From: Nostoc sp. WHI
Lineage (GTDB): Bacteria > Cyanobacteriota > Cyanobacteriia > Cyanobacteriales > Nostocaceae
Direction of reading: 5' to 3'
Length of the DNA: 54,264 nt
Assembly (NCBI RefSeq): GCF_015714725.1
Contig: NZ_WBKM01000020.1
Location: forward strand, 1-54,264
In this document: in pieces, positions 8,948 to 18,593 of the stretch
How positions within the stretch are numbered: the stretch's first letter is position 1
How the letters are laid out: each line of letters begins with the position of its first letter
Made by a program: the position numbers and the translations under genes
Notes under the pieces: generated by a model
What the model saw: only the letters and a program-made list of their open reading frames with translations
Told to the model about the DNA's origin: nothing
Databases searched by the model: none

Positions 8948-9925
8948 ATGATTGAAGTTGAACATCTAAGTAAAATATACGGTTCTACCCCAGCGATTAC
9001 TGATGTCACTTTTAGCGTCGAGCCAGGGGAGATTTTAGGATTGTTAGGCCCCAATGGCGCTGGCAAAACTACAACCATGCGAATTCTGGCTGGTTATTTA
9101 CCGGCGACAAATGGCAATGCGCGGATTGCTGGCTATGATGTCCATGAAAATTCCCTCGCTGTCCGCCAACGAATAGGTTATTTACCGGAAACACCGCCGT
9201 TATATCCAGACATGACGGTAGAGGGATTTTTGCATTTTGTAGCACGAATTAAGGGAGTCTCAGCAGGCGATCGCTCTAACAAGGTAGTAGCTGCTATCAA
9301 ACGCTGCAACTTAGAAGATAAGCAGCAGGTGATTATTCGCAAACTTTCTAAAGGATACCGCCAAAGGGTAGGAATTGCTCAAGCGATCGTCCACGATCCC
9401 CCAGCGATCATTTTGGATGAACCCACTGTGGGACTCGATCCCCGCCAAATAATTGAGGTGCGGAATTTAATTAAAAGCCTCGCGGGTACTCACACAATTA
9501 TTCTTTCCACACATATTTTGCCAGAAGTGAGCATGACTTGTAGCCGAGTTGCCATCATCAATCGCGGCAAATTAGTGGCAACTAATACACCAGAAAACCT
9601 GATGACCCAGTTGACAGGCGGTTCAGGATATGAAATAGAAATAGAAGGAGAAGCCGCCCTAGCGAAACAGGTATTGCAAAATATCGCGGGTGTGAGTTTG
9701 GTAGAATCAATTCCCACAGCCGCAGGTCATCAACCCCAGGCAAATCGTGCTTACCTGCGGGTGATATCCCAACCAGGAAAAGAACCAGGACGCGATATTG
9801 CCACAACATTAGTGCGTGCAGGATTTGGTTTACATGAACTACGGCGAGTAAACGCTACCTTAGAAGATGTATTCTTGCAACTGACCACAGAAGAAAAGCA
9901 TTTAGAAGCAGTCACAGAATTTTAG
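8948..9925 (+). CDS. ABC transporter ATPase, GldA-like
   Basis: ATP-binding subunit of 325 residues. Walker A is GPNGAGKTT (~35-43), the signature is LSKGYRQRVGIAQA (~136-149), Walker B is AIILDEP, and the switch histidine lies in ILSTHI. The C-terminal ~90 residues match the extension seen in ABC-2 exporters such as GldA/CcmA. It is the first gene of a five-gene run (ATPase, permease, GldG-like, DUF4340, purU) on the plus strand. In Bacteroidetes the Gld ABC proteins are needed for gliding. In cyanobacteria the substrate is not established. Confidence 0.9.
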   Translation: MIEVEHLSKIYGSTPAITDVTFSVEPGEILGLLGPNGAGKTTTMRILAGYLPATNGNARIAGYDVHENSLAVRQRIGYLPETPPLYPDMTVEGFLHFVARIKGVSAGDRSNKVVAAIKRCNLEDKQQVIIRKLSKGYRQRVGIAQAIVHDPPAIILDEPTVGLDPRQIIEVRNLIKSLAGTHTIILSTHILPEVSMTCSRVAIINRGKLVATNTPENLMTQLTGGSGYEIEIEGEAALAKQVLQNIAGVSLVESIPTAAGHQPQANRAYLRVISQPGKEPGRDIATTLVRAGFGLHELRRVNATLEDVFLQLTTEEKHLEAVTEF

Positions 9926-9933
9926 ATTTTAAA

Positions 9934-10030
9934 TTTTGGATTTTGGATTGAATAATTCAAAATCTAAAAATCTTAATCGAAGCGCCTGCATTCATGCATT
10001 GGGTTAATCTAAAATCCAAAATCCAAAATT
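9934..10030. repeat. Inverted repeat of ATTTTGGATT type between ABC genes
   Basis: AATTTTGGATTTTGGATT on the left is mirrored by AATCCAAAATCCAAAATT on the right, around a ~50-bp centre. A shorter relative lies at 29177-29230. It separates the ATPase and permease genes and could form a long hairpin in their joint transcript. Confidence 0.75.
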
Positions 10031-10056
10031 GATTCACAGAAGGAGAAGCCGCGTAA

Positions 10057-10869
10057 ATGGGTGTAGTACTGAGTAATATTATTGCCATTTATCGCCGAGA
10101 GTTACAGAGTTATTTTGTATCGCCCTTAGCTTATGCGATCGCTGGCATATTTTGGTTCATCACGGGGTTATTCTTCGTAATGATTTTGCTAGGGCCAGAT
10201 GGCATTTTGCCAGGGGTCGCCGCCCTAGATTTACAAGGGCAACAATTAGGAGTGCCAATACCGCCGATAGATGTCCCCTACGAATTTATCCGGGCATTTT
10301 TGGATCGTATGGGGTGGCTATTGTTGTTTATCCTGCCAATTCTCTCAATGGGACTTTATGCCGAAGAACGTAAGCGGGGCACATTAGAGCTGTTAGCTAC
10401 ATCACCAATCACCAATTGGGCGGTAGCTTTAGGTAAGTTGTTAGGCGTACTAACATTTTTTACCACAATGGTCGTACCCATGCTAGTGTTTGAAGCGATC
10501 GCGATCGGTGGATCAAATCCACCAATGTCGCCCTCAATTCCCTTGCTGGCTCATTTAGGATTAATCTTGCTAGCAGCCGCAATTTTATCTATAGGAATGT
10601 TTATTTCCTCATTAACAGACAGCACAATTCTCTCTGCCGTTCTCACCTTTGCAGTCATCTTATTATTGTTATTGATTGATTTAATCGCCAAAATTGTCCC
10701 TGCTCCCATAGGCGAAGCATTAGGTCATCTATCATTGCTGAAACATTACAACACCTTAATTCAAGGCATTTTTGATACCAGCGCCTTAATCTTATTTGCC
10801 AGTTACATTTTTTTGGGCATCTTTCTCACCGCTCAATCAATTGATGCCCTGCGCTTCCAAAGGCAATAG
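10057..10869 (+). CDS. ABC-2 type permease, GldF-like
   Basis: A protein of 270 residues with about six hydrophobic segments (for example PLAYAIAGIFWFITGLFF near the start, LLLFILPILSMGLY, VLTFAVILLLLLIDLIA). The motif YAEERKRGTLELLATSPITN is typical of ABC-2 membrane subunits of the GldF/NosY group. It lies downstream of its ATPase, and an AGGAG ribosome site precedes the ATG. It probably forms an inner-membrane export complex with the ATPase and the GldG-like protein that follows. Confidence 0.9.
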   Translation: MGVVLSNIIAIYRRELQSYFVSPLAYAIAGIFWFITGLFFVMILLGPDGILPGVAALDLQGQQLGVPIPPIDVPYEFIRAFLDRMGWLLLFILPILSMGLYAEERKRGTLELLATSPITNWAVALGKLLGVLTFFTTMVVPMLVFEAIAIGGSNPPMSPSIPLLAHLGLILLAAAILSIGMFISSLTDSTILSAVLTFAVILLLLLIDLIAKIVPAPIGEALGHLSLLKHYNTLIQGIFDTSALILFASYIFLGIFLTAQSIDALRFQRQ

Positions 10870-11085
10870 TCATATAAGTTAAAAGTTAGAAGTAAAAAGT
10901 TACAGCAGTTTTCATGTACTTAGACCACAATCTTCTTCTTTCCTTTCTTCTTTGCGCGGCAGTCGCTCATGGGGGAAACCCCCAAGACCGCGCTGCCTTG
11001 CCTTTGCGCCTTTGCGTGAGATAAAAACAACTTGGTTCATTTACCCGAAAATCGCTGTAAAACTCCTAACTTCAGTCTAAATAAT

Positions 11086-12759
11086 ATGAAAATAGCAGCA
11101 AAAAAGAAACTGTGGAAATATCTGTTTTGGCTCGGTCCGTTCTTAATTACCGTCGGCTTAACAGTTGGATTAGTCTCTGACCAGTGGGGATTAATTCCAT
11201 TAGCATTTTTGATTACAGGAATTGCCATCAGTGCATTGTGGATAATCTGGCAAAGTTACCAGACTAACTGGTGGAAACGTCGTTCTACCCAAGCTGGGAC
11301 TAATGCCTTGGTAGCAACTCTGGCAGTATTGGCAATTTTGGGATTGATTAACTTTTTAGGAACTCGCTACCACTTACGGGCAGACTTAACAGAAACTCAA
11401 TTGTTTACCCTTGCGCCCCAGTCGCGGGAACTGGTGAGGGTTTTACCACAGCTAGTTAAAGTGTGGGTGTTTGATATTAACCAGAATCCCCAAGACCGAG
11501 AACTGCTAGAAAACTATCAACGCCAAAGCTCAAAATTTAAATATGAGTACATTGACCCCCAAGCAAGACCAGGAATTGCAGAAAAGTTTGGCGTAAAAGA
11601 TTATGGGGAAGTTTACCTAGAATCTGGCGATAAACGGCAATTAGTACAAACAGTAAATCAAAATGAGCGCTTGTCGGAAGTTAGATTAACCAGTCGCCTG
11701 CAACAATTAACAAATTCAACCACAGTCAAAGTTTACTTACTGCAAGGTCATGGCGAACATCAACTTTCAGCAGGTAAAAGTTCAATATCACAAGCAGTCC
11801 AGGGATTAGGCGACAAAAATTACACAACAGCACCACTAAATTTAGCAGAAACCTCCAAAGTTCCTCAAGATGCTGCTGTTGTAATAGTCGCTGGCCCCAA
11901 GCGAGAGCTATTTGAGGGCGAAGTTAAAGCCTTACAAGAGTATTTGAATCGAGGCGGTAACTTACTGCTGATGATTGATCCCAATACTGATCCTAAACTT
12001 GACAACTTGCTACAAGAGTGGGGTGTTCGTCTAGATAATCGTTTAGCAGTGGATGTTTCAGGTGAAAGCGTCGTGGGACTTGGCCCTGCTGCGCCCTTGG
12101 TGACAGAATACGGGCAACATCCGATTACCAAAGATTTCGGTAACGGTAATTCTTTTTATCCGGTTGCACGACCACTGGAAATTACCTCTGTACCTGGTGT
12201 CGAAGCTACTCCTCTGCTACGAACCAAACCCTATCCCAGTAGCTGGGCAGAAAGCGACCTTCAAAGCGAAAAATTAGAGTTTAATGCAGATAAAGACCTC
12301 AAAGGGCCTCTAACCTTGGGTGTAGCCTTAACCAGAAAACAAGCAGCTAAATCTACTTCCACTCCCCAAGCTTCTCCTACACTTTCACCCCTTCCATCAC
12401 CAACCACTCAAGGTAAAGCTTCCCCTACTCCTACTCCTTCCCCCACTCCCCTAGCCTCCCCTGCGCCCACTCCCTCATCTCAAACAGCCACCGAGTCCCG
12501 GTTAGTGGTTTTAGGAAATTCTAATTTTGCCACCGATGGCTTGTTTCAAAAGCAACTAAATGGAGATGTATTCCTCAACTCAGTCACCTGGCTGAATCAA
12601 CAGGATCAGCAACCCCTTTCCATTCGCCCCAAAGAACCGAAAAACCGTCGAATAACCCTGACAACCACCCAAGGCAATCTTTTAATATTGTTGTCTTTGT
12701 TGGTTTTACCTTTAATTGGTTTTGCGGCGGCAGTTATTATCTGGTGGAAACGACGGTAG
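11086..12759 (+). CDS. GldG-like ABC-associated membrane protein
   Basis: The ATG at 11086 (MKIAAKKKLWKY) is chosen over an upstream in-frame TTG at 11032 because the added residues look like translated spacer. Two N-terminal membrane segments (~10-50) and a third (~80-100) precede a large soluble GldG-type region (LFTLAPQSRELVRVL, VYLLQGHGEHQLS, NRGGNLLLMIDPNTDP). A Pro/Ser/Thr-rich stretch follows at ~430-470, and a C-terminal transmembrane helix precedes WWKRR. It belongs with the adjacent permease. The role in transport is inferred only from gene order. Confidence 0.85.
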   Translation: MKIAAKKKLWKYLFWLGPFLITVGLTVGLVSDQWGLIPLAFLITGIAISALWIIWQSYQTNWWKRRSTQAGTNALVATLAVLAILGLINFLGTRYHLRADLTETQLFTLAPQSRELVRVLPQLVKVWVFDINQNPQDRELLENYQRQSSKFKYEYIDPQARPGIAEKFGVKDYGEVYLESGDKRQLVQTVNQNERLSEVRLTSRLQQLTNSTTVKVYLLQGHGEHQLSAGKSSISQAVQGLGDKNYTTAPLNLAETSKVPQDAAVVIVAGPKRELFEGEVKALQEYLNRGGNLLLMIDPNTDPKLDNLLQEWGVRLDNRLAVDVSGESVVGLGPAAPLVTEYGQHPITKDFGNGNSFYPVARPLEITSVPGVEATPLLRTKPYPSSWAESDLQSEKLEFNADKDLKGPLTLGVALTRKQAAKSTSTPQASPTLSPLPSPTTQGKASPTPTPSPTPLASPAPTPSSQTATESRLVVLGNSNFATDGLFQKQLNGDVFLNSVTWLNQQDQQPLSIRPKEPKNRRITLTTTQGNLLILLSLLVLPLIGFAAAVIIWWKRR

Positions 12760-12811
12760 AAAGACGCGATGAATCGCGTCTCTACAATGACAAATACCCA
12801 ATGAATAAAAA

Positions 12812-13456
12812 ATGAAATTGCCGCGAACGACTTTAATTTTGATACTACTAGCGCTAGGTTTAGGTGGTTTTGTTTACTTCTATGAAATTCGAGGTGCAAC
12901 TGTGCGAGAAGAAAATAAGGAGCAAAAGCAGCAAATTTTCTCTTTTGCCGCAGATGATGTGCAGTCTTTAACAGTCAAGACAAAAAAACTCACCCTGAAT
13001 CTGGAACGTAATCCTGAATCTAGCAACCCCAAATGGTTAATTAAATCTCCGGTATCTGGTCTAGCAAATGATGCTATTGTTTCTTATTTGATGGATTTAT
13101 TAGTCGAAGGTAAGAGCGATGCCTACGGCGGTAAACTACGCACTTTATCAACTCCAGCAAAAGAGCTTGGAGAGTTTGCCTTAGATCAACCCCAAGCAAC
13201 TATCAATATTACCCTAAAAAATCAGCAAAACCATCAGTTGATTTTAGGTAAACTTAACTTTAACGGGCGTTTCTTGTATGCTCAAACTGACTCTGCTGCT
13301 AAACCAGATGGAAATATAGATGTGCTGTTGGTATCTCCAGATTTTGCAAATGCCGTGAACCGGGAATTATCAGAATGGAAACAACCTGTAGATAATCTTA
13401 ACGCAACACCTCTGCCAAGTATTCTTCCTCTACCGACTCCGACCAATAGTAAGTAA
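12812..13456 (+). CDS. DUF4340 protein, last part of the Gld-like exporter cluster
   Basis: A 214-residue protein with one N-terminal membrane anchor (LILILLALGLGGFVYFYEI) and an exported or periplasmic domain of the DUF4340 type (DDVQSLTVKTKKLTLNLERN, WLIKSPV, LILGKLNFNGRFLYAQ). It regularly follows GldG-like genes. Its stop overlaps the purU start by one base (TAATG), so the two are translationally coupled although they look functionally unrelated. Confidence 0.85.
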   Translation: MKLPRTTLILILLALGLGGFVYFYEIRGATVREENKEQKQQIFSFAADDVQSLTVKTKKLTLNLERNPESSNPKWLIKSPVSGLANDAIVSYLMDLLVEGKSDAYGGKLRTLSTPAKELGEFALDQPQATINITLKNQQNHQLILGKLNFNGRFLYAQTDSAAKPDGNIDVLLVSPDFANAVNRELSEWKQPVDNLNATPLPSILPLPTPTNSK

Positions 13457-14310
13457 TGACAAATCCGACAGCAACATTGCTGATTTCCTGCCCGGATCAA
13501 CGGGGACTAGTGGCGAAATTTGCCAATTTCATCTATTCTAATGGCGGTAATATTATCCATGCAGATCAACATACAGATTTTGCTGCTGGATTATTTCTCA
13601 CTCGCATCGAATGGCAGTTAAATGGGTTTAATTTGCCGCGAGAGTTGATTGCCCCTGCATTTAATCCAATCGCTCAACCTTTAGGCGCTAAATGGGAAAT
13701 ACGTTTTTCTGATACTGTACCACGCATCGCTATTTGGGTAAGTCGGCAAGACCATTGTTTATTTGATTTAATTTGGCGACAACGCGCCCAAGAATTTGTT
13801 GCTGAAATTCCTTTAATTCTTAGTAACCATTCTAATTTAAAGGTAGTTGCAGAACAATTTGGTATCGACTACCGACATATTCCTATTACTAAAGACAATA
13901 AATCGGAAAAAGAAGCTCAACAATTAGAATTACTGCGCCAGTACAAAATTGATTTAGTTGTGTTGGCGAAATATATGCAGATTGTTAGTGGAGATTTTAT
14001 CACTCAGTTTCCGCAAATTATAAATATTCATCATTCATTTTTACCAGCTTTTATGGGAGCAAATCCCTATCACAGAGCTTTTGAGCGTGGTGTTAAAATT
14101 ATTGGCGCAACGGCTCATTATGCTACTGCTGATTTAGATGCTGGGCCAATTATTGAACAGGATGTGGTGCGAGTTAGTCACCGTGATGAAGTTGATGATT
14201 TGGTTAGAAAAGGCAAAGATTTAGAGCGAGTTGTATTAGCAAGAGCAGTGCGATCGCATTTGCAAAATCGTGTATTAGTATATGGTAACAGGACAGTAGT
14301 ATTTGAGTAA
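13456..14310 (+). CDS. purU: Formyltetrahydrofolate deformylase
   Basis: Hydrolyses 10-formyl-THF to formate and THF, supplying formate for purine synthesis and balancing one-carbon pools. An N-terminal ACT domain (~4-75, TLLISCPDQRGLVAKFANFI) precedes a formyltransferase-type catalytic domain. The signature residues are present: NIHHSFLPAFMGANPYHRA, GATAHYATADLDAGPIIEQD. The length of 284 residues is normal for PurU. The start overlaps the previous stop, so it is co-translated with the exporter genes. Confidence 0.95.
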   Translation: MTNPTATLLISCPDQRGLVAKFANFIYSNGGNIIHADQHTDFAAGLFLTRIEWQLNGFNLPRELIAPAFNPIAQPLGAKWEIRFSDTVPRIAIWVSRQDHCLFDLIWRQRAQEFVAEIPLILSNHSNLKVVAEQFGIDYRHIPITKDNKSEKEAQQLELLRQYKIDLVVLAKYMQIVSGDFITQFPQIINIHHSFLPAFMGANPYHRAFERGVKIIGATAHYATADLDAGPIIEQDVVRVSHRDEVDDLVRKGKDLERVVLARAVRSHLQNRVLVYGNRTVVFE

Positions 14311-14319
14311 TTTTACATT

Positions 14320-15849
14320 TCAACGCAAACAATGAATTGCTTCTAACAGACCTCTAGCTTTATTCAGCGTCTCTTCGTATTCTTTCTCTGGCTCCGAATC
14401 AGCCACTAAACCTGCACCGGCTTGCACGCTCACCATATTATCACGCACTACCATTGTACGAATTGCGATCGCAGTATTTAATTGTCCTTCAAAATCGTAA
14501 TATCCATACACACCGGAATAAACACCCCGACGATTAGACTCTAACTCGTGGATAATCTCCATTGCCCTAATCTTGGGTGCGCCGCTTACCGTACCTGCTG
14601 GGAAGCAAGCTTTTAGTAAATCCCAGGCTGTTTTACCAAGTGCTAATTTACCCACAACATTGCTAACAATGTGCATCACATGGGAGTAGCGCTCAACTAC
14701 CATTAATTCGTCAACTTTGACGCTACCACTTTGACAAACACGCCCCAAATCATTCCGTCCTAAATCTACAAGCATCACATGTTCGGCAATTTCTTTAGGA
14801 TCTTGGAGTAAATCCTGAGCTAGAGCGGCATCTTCCTGGGTGGTTTTACCTCGTCGCCGCGTCCCGGCAATGGGGCGTACCGTTGCTATCACTCCACCAT
14901 CTGAATCTGTTTCGGCTTTTACCATCACCTCGGGACTGGAACCGATGATTTGCCAATCTTGGAAGTGAAAGTAAGCCATATAAGGCGAAGGATTTATCTG
15001 ACGTAGGGAGCGGTAAAGTGCAAAGGGGTCGCCTGTGTATGTTGTTGATAGTCGCTGGGAAATTACTACTTGAAAAATATCGCCTGCTTGAATGTAGTCT
15101 TTGGCCTTTTGGACGCTGGCACAAAAATCAGGGCGGGTAAAGTTGCTCTTATACTCCCCTGCTCCTCTGCTCCCCTGCTCCTCTGCCCCTCTGCTCCCTG
15201 GCGATTTCCATTCCAATCTGGTTTTTTCCGGCGATAAAGGTAGAGATAGCTTTTCGAGCATTTGAGTGACGCGATCGCTAGCTTGTTGATATGCTGCTTT
15301 CAAATCTACTTTCGGATCACGTAAATCAGCATAAGCGATCGCCCAAATTTTCCGCTTCATCTGGTCAAAAATTAATAGGTGGTCTACCTGCATCCACAAC
15401 CCATCAGGGATATTTCGCTCATCTGGTGGATGAATTGGCACGCGTGGCTCAATCCACTGAATCAATTCATAGCCCCAAAACCCAAACAACCCGCCAATTC
15501 CTAGCGGTAGCTGTGGTAGCTTGACTGGGTGATAAGGTGCTAAACATTCGGCTAAAGCTGTAAAAGGGTCACCTGCAAAAACGACCTGCGAACCATCGCG
15601 GTTTTTTTGGATCGTGCGATCGCCCCTTGCTTCTAAAACCCACACTGGATCACAGCCCACTAAACTGTAGCGTCCCAGTTTTTCCCCGCCTTCTATTGAT
15701 TCCAACAAAAAACTATAGGGTTGACCTGCACAGACTTTATACCAAGCAGATACGGGCGTATCTAGGTCTGCTACCCATTCTTGATATACCGGAACGAAGT
15801 TGCCTTGTACAGCTAGCTGAGAAAATTCTGAGAAATCGGGGAATACCAT
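14320..15849 (-). CDS. trpE: Anthranilate synthase component I
   Basis: Converts chorismate and glutamine (with TrpG) to anthranilate in tryptophan synthesis. Chorismate-enzyme motifs are complete: AGDIFQVVISQR, GSSPEVMV, RPIAGTRRRGKT, DLGRNDLGRVC, GTVSGAPKIRAMEI, RGVYSGVYGYYDF, QAGAGLVADSEPEKEYEET. The order next to psaD matches the slr0738-slr0737 pair of Synechocystis. Residues ~216-234 (PGSRGAEEQGSRGAGEYK) are an odd low-complexity insert between the N-terminal and catalytic domains. They are encoded by a CTCCCCTGCTCCTCTG-type repeat also present downstream of psaD, so a spacer repeat has entered the gene in frame. A PabB role is less likely. Confidence 0.92.
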   Translation of the reverse strand: MVFPDFSEFSQLAVQGNFVPVYQEWVADLDTPVSAWYKVCAGQPYSFLLESIEGGEKLGRYSLVGCDPVWVLEARGDRTIQKNRDGSQVVFAGDPFTALAECLAPYHPVKLPQLPLGIGGLFGFWGYELIQWIEPRVPIHPPDERNIPDGLWMQVDHLLIFDQMKRKIWAIAYADLRDPKVDLKAAYQQASDRVTQMLEKLSLPLSPEKTRLEWKSPGSRGAEEQGSRGAGEYKSNFTRPDFCASVQKAKDYIQAGDIFQVVISQRLSTTYTGDPFALYRSLRQINPSPYMAYFHFQDWQIIGSSPEVMVKAETDSDGGVIATVRPIAGTRRRGKTTQEDAALAQDLLQDPKEIAEHVMLVDLGRNDLGRVCQSGSVKVDELMVVERYSHVMHIVSNVVGKLALGKTAWDLLKACFPAGTVSGAPKIRAMEIIHELESNRRGVYSGVYGYYDFEGQLNTAIAIRTMVVRDNMVSVQAGAGLVADSEPEKEYEETLNKARGLLEAIHCLR

Positions 15850-15879
15850 AAATAGCTTAGGGATAGGGGATTGGGCATT

Positions 15880-15962
15880 GAAAAGAGGCAGAGGAGCGGG
15901 GTGCAGGGGGCAGAGGGGAAAACTCTTCTCCTTTGCTCCCTGCTCCCCTGCTTCTTCGCCAG
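15880..15962. repeat. GGGGCAGAGGAGC-type purine-rich repeat
   Basis: Purine-rich units (GAGGCAGAGGAGCGGGG) are followed by the complementary pyrimidine-rich units (CTCCCTGCTCCCCTGC) around AAAACTCTTCTCC, so the region can fold into an imperfect hairpin. It sits between the psaD stop and the trpE start on the minus strand and could attenuate read-through. The same unit type occurs inside trpE at ~15147-15200. Confidence 0.65.
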
Positions 15963-15972
15963 TCCCTAGTCC

Positions 15973-16395
15973 CTATACGTCGTGGGTAGCTTTACCACTA
16001 AACTTGAGTTGTGCTGGACTGGGGTTTTCCCCGATGCTGCGTGGGACATAACCCACTTTTGGACGACCTTCATTCACCTTTTCAGGGAATACGCCGTCAG
16101 CTGGGTGAATTAAAGTAGTTTCACCGTTAGGTAAAATCCGGTAAACTTTGTAATTTGTAATTTTGAGTTTCCGGAGTTGCTGACCGCCCAAAGCAATGCC
16201 ATACTCTTTACGAGCTAGATACAGCAGGTTTTCACCTTCCCGCATAGTAGCAGCACCACCTGTAGGCAATTCAAATACTTGTTCTTTGGGGCTAGTCCAA
16301 GTGATAGCGTACTTTTCTTCCACTGCTGCTTTAGTTAGCAAGCCACCAGTGTGGCCAGCAAATAGCGGTGTTTTTCCAGAGAGTGTTTCTGCCAT
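15973..16395 (-). CDS. psaD: Photosystem I subunit II
   Basis: Stromal-side PSI subunit that docks ferredoxin and helps hold PsaC. The 140-residue length and the sequence are typical: [60 protein letters not shown], the basic patch [12 protein letters not shown], and the C-terminus [19 protein letters not shown]. Upstream of trpE on the same strand, an arrangement known in other cyanobacteria. Expected to be highly expressed. Confidence 0.98.
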   Translation of the reverse strand: MAETLSGKTPLFAGHTGGLLTKAAVEEKYAITWTSPKEQVFELPTGGAATMREGENLLYLARKEYGIALGGQQLRKLKITNYKVYRILPNGETTLIHPADGVFPEKVNEGRPKVGYVPRSIGENPSPAQLKFSGKATHDV

Positions 16396-16583
16396 TAAAG
16401 TATTCTCTCAACGTTTTTAGGGAATCCTAACACCGCAACCAGGATCATATTGCGATCGCGTTATAGACTGTAACAGTTTTTAGTCATTTGTCCTTTGTTC
16501 TTTGTCATTTGTTAAAAACTTATGCTCCATGCCCCATGCCCTGTTTGCCCAATGACTAATGACCAATGACAAAGGACTAATAC

Positions 16584-18593
16584 CTATTTACTCTTGACTT
16601 TTGTCCGATTTTCTTGTCTGCTACTCTCAATACTAGGTATAGTGAAGCGAAACTTACTACCCTGGTCTTTGCCAGTTGACTCTGCCCAAATTTCCCCACC
16701 CCAGCCATTAACAATTTGACGGCAAATTGCTAAACCAAGTCCAGTCCCGCCAGTGGTGCGGCGCAGCGCTCCCTCTTCTTGATAGAAGCGGTCAAAAACT
16801 ACTTCTAAACGATTCGGTTCGATGCCGCGTCCGGTGTCAGCCACAGTAACCTCGACCATTTGATAGCTGTTGTCAATCGCTTGAATGGTAATTTCTCCTT
16901 CGGGTGGCGTAAATTTAAAAGCATTGTCCATAAGTTTTGCCAGTACCTCTACTAACCAATCACCGTCAGCTCTTATCAGAGGTAGGTTTTGGGCAATTTG
17001 AGTTTTGATTTGGGGCAGCTTTTCCGTTGAGGAACGTGTGCGATTTCGGCTGAGTGCTAAATCCACACACTCTTGTAAGGTGAGAGATTCTGGATGCCAT
17101 TGCACCCGGCCGCTTTCCAAGTTAGAAAGGGTCAGAAAATCTTGTACCAGTTTCCGCATCCTCTCTGAGTCAGAAAGAGCAGTGTTGAGCATGATCTGCT
17201 GCACCTCCAAGGGCATATCTGGCTCACTAGCGAGGCTTTCTAAGCACACTTGAATGGTGGATAGGGGGGTACGCAGTTCATGTCCAGTAATGGCTATGAG
17301 GTTGCTGCGAGTGCGGTCTAAGGCTTCTAGCTGCTGGTTAAGTTCTTCTAGGTTGGCGTAAGCTTCCGCTTGGATGAGAGCTGCTCCTACTTGGGTAGCG
17401 ATCGCTTTTACCAGATCCAATTCCCCAGGTTGGCACTCGTGCGGTGGCATCCGGCAATAATGTAACTCCACAATGCCTAATAATCGCCCCTGAGAGAACA
17501 CTGGTTCCATCAACCAAGAACGAATGGCAAACTTTTTGGCAATTAAGGAAAGTCCTGGCGAATTGGTAACGCGAGGGTCACTCAGCGTATCGCTTACACA
17601 AATCCCTTCCCCTTGTTCCACTATGTCCCGAAATAGAAAATTTTTCTCTAACTCCCAGGTTTGCCCACGAACTGATACAATCCCAGGAGTCAAAAACTCG
17701 TGTTCAATTATGGCTTGGCTATCTGCGGCTTGAGCGCGGTAAATTAGACAGCGACAAGCTTCTAGGTGTTGTCCTAATTCTTGTGCCGCCACCTGGAGAA
17801 CTTCGTGAGGATCGAGCGATCGCCGAATGGCAGTGCTAATTGAGTTGACTAACCGCTCTTTTCGTGCTTTGGCAGCAATTGAACGGTAGGCTTTGTGCAA
17901 TTTGTACTGACTAGCTTGCAAATAAGTTACTAAGCGCTGCACAAAGGGATCTGTGTCAATATCACAAGCATATTCATTGACCTGTTCTGCTCCAGAGTAG
18001 CTTCTTGGCTCCCCGATGCCAAACCTCTGGCGTGCCTCGTCAATTTTACTTGCCAATTCTGGTCTGTAAACCAAAATCCTCTCTAACAGCAATTCGGCTG
18101 CTTTTAGGCTAACTCCCCTTTCCGATGTCCAAATTCCCTCAAATCTTCGTGCTGTGTCCATATCCAGGCTAGGGTTTAGCTCTGGTAGTTGCTTGTTTTT
18201 GGCAATAGAACCAAGGTTTTCCCGGCAAACCAGACAAGTGGCATAACTGTCAGCAATCACAACCAAATGCCACTCTTGACTTAAGCCATCCTCTGGCTCA
18301 AAAGCAACTTTTTCGTAGTGTTCCGAACTGTTGGTAAAATCTGTTTCTGGAGCAGATAATACATATATTTGATTACTCCGCAAAGCAAGTCGCTGATAGC
18401 GATGAGCTTCTTGGCGATAGAATCGCTCTCGCTGGAAACTAGCAATTATCAGGGGTTGGGCTAAAGTCGCAGCCAAAACTTGATCTTCCATCGCGTGGGA
18501 GAGCGCCGTTAGCGAAGCCTTAAAATATAGCTGGGGCCGCAAGTACGGTAGGGACTTTAGCAGATCACTCAGCACAGAAGTCGAAATGCTCAT
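16584..18593 (-). CDS. Sensor histidine kinase with DICT and GAF domains
   Basis: A protein of 669 residues without membrane segments. Residues ~1-170 match the DICT sensory domain of cyanobacterial signalling proteins (YFKASLTALSHAMEDQVLAA, WHLVVIADSYATCLVCREN). A GAF domain follows (~245-405, LVNSISTAIRRSLDPHEVLQ ... LVKAIATQVGAALIQAEAYA). It lacks the DXCF/CH cysteines, so it probably binds no bilin. The H-box is ITGHELRTPLSTIQ, and the ATPase motifs are DNAFKFTPP, VADTGRGIEPNRLE and GGTGLGLAICRQI, all intact. No response regulator is adjacent, so its partner is unknown. Confidence 0.9.
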   Translation of the reverse strand: MSISTSVLSDLLKSLPYLRPQLYFKASLTALSHAMEDQVLAATLAQPLIIASFQRERFYRQEAHRYQRLALRSNQIYVLSAPETDFTNSSEHYEKVAFEPEDGLSQEWHLVVIADSYATCLVCRENLGSIAKNKQLPELNPSLDMDTARRFEGIWTSERGVSLKAAELLLERILVYRPELASKIDEARQRFGIGEPRSYSGAEQVNEYACDIDTDPFVQRLVTYLQASQYKLHKAYRSIAAKARKERLVNSISTAIRRSLDPHEVLQVAAQELGQHLEACRCLIYRAQAADSQAIIEHEFLTPGIVSVRGQTWELEKNFLFRDIVEQGEGICVSDTLSDPRVTNSPGLSLIAKKFAIRSWLMEPVFSQGRLLGIVELHYCRMPPHECQPGELDLVKAIATQVGAALIQAEAYANLEELNQQLEALDRTRSNLIAITGHELRTPLSTIQVCLESLASEPDMPLEVQQIMLNTALSDSERMRKLVQDFLTLSNLESGRVQWHPESLTLQECVDLALSRNRTRSSTEKLPQIKTQIAQNLPLIRADGDWLVEVLAKLMDNAFKFTPPEGEITIQAIDNSYQMVEVTVADTGRGIEPNRLEVVFDRFYQEEGALRRTTGGTGLGLAICRQIVNGWGGEIWAESTGKDQGSKFRFTIPSIESSRQENRTKVKSK

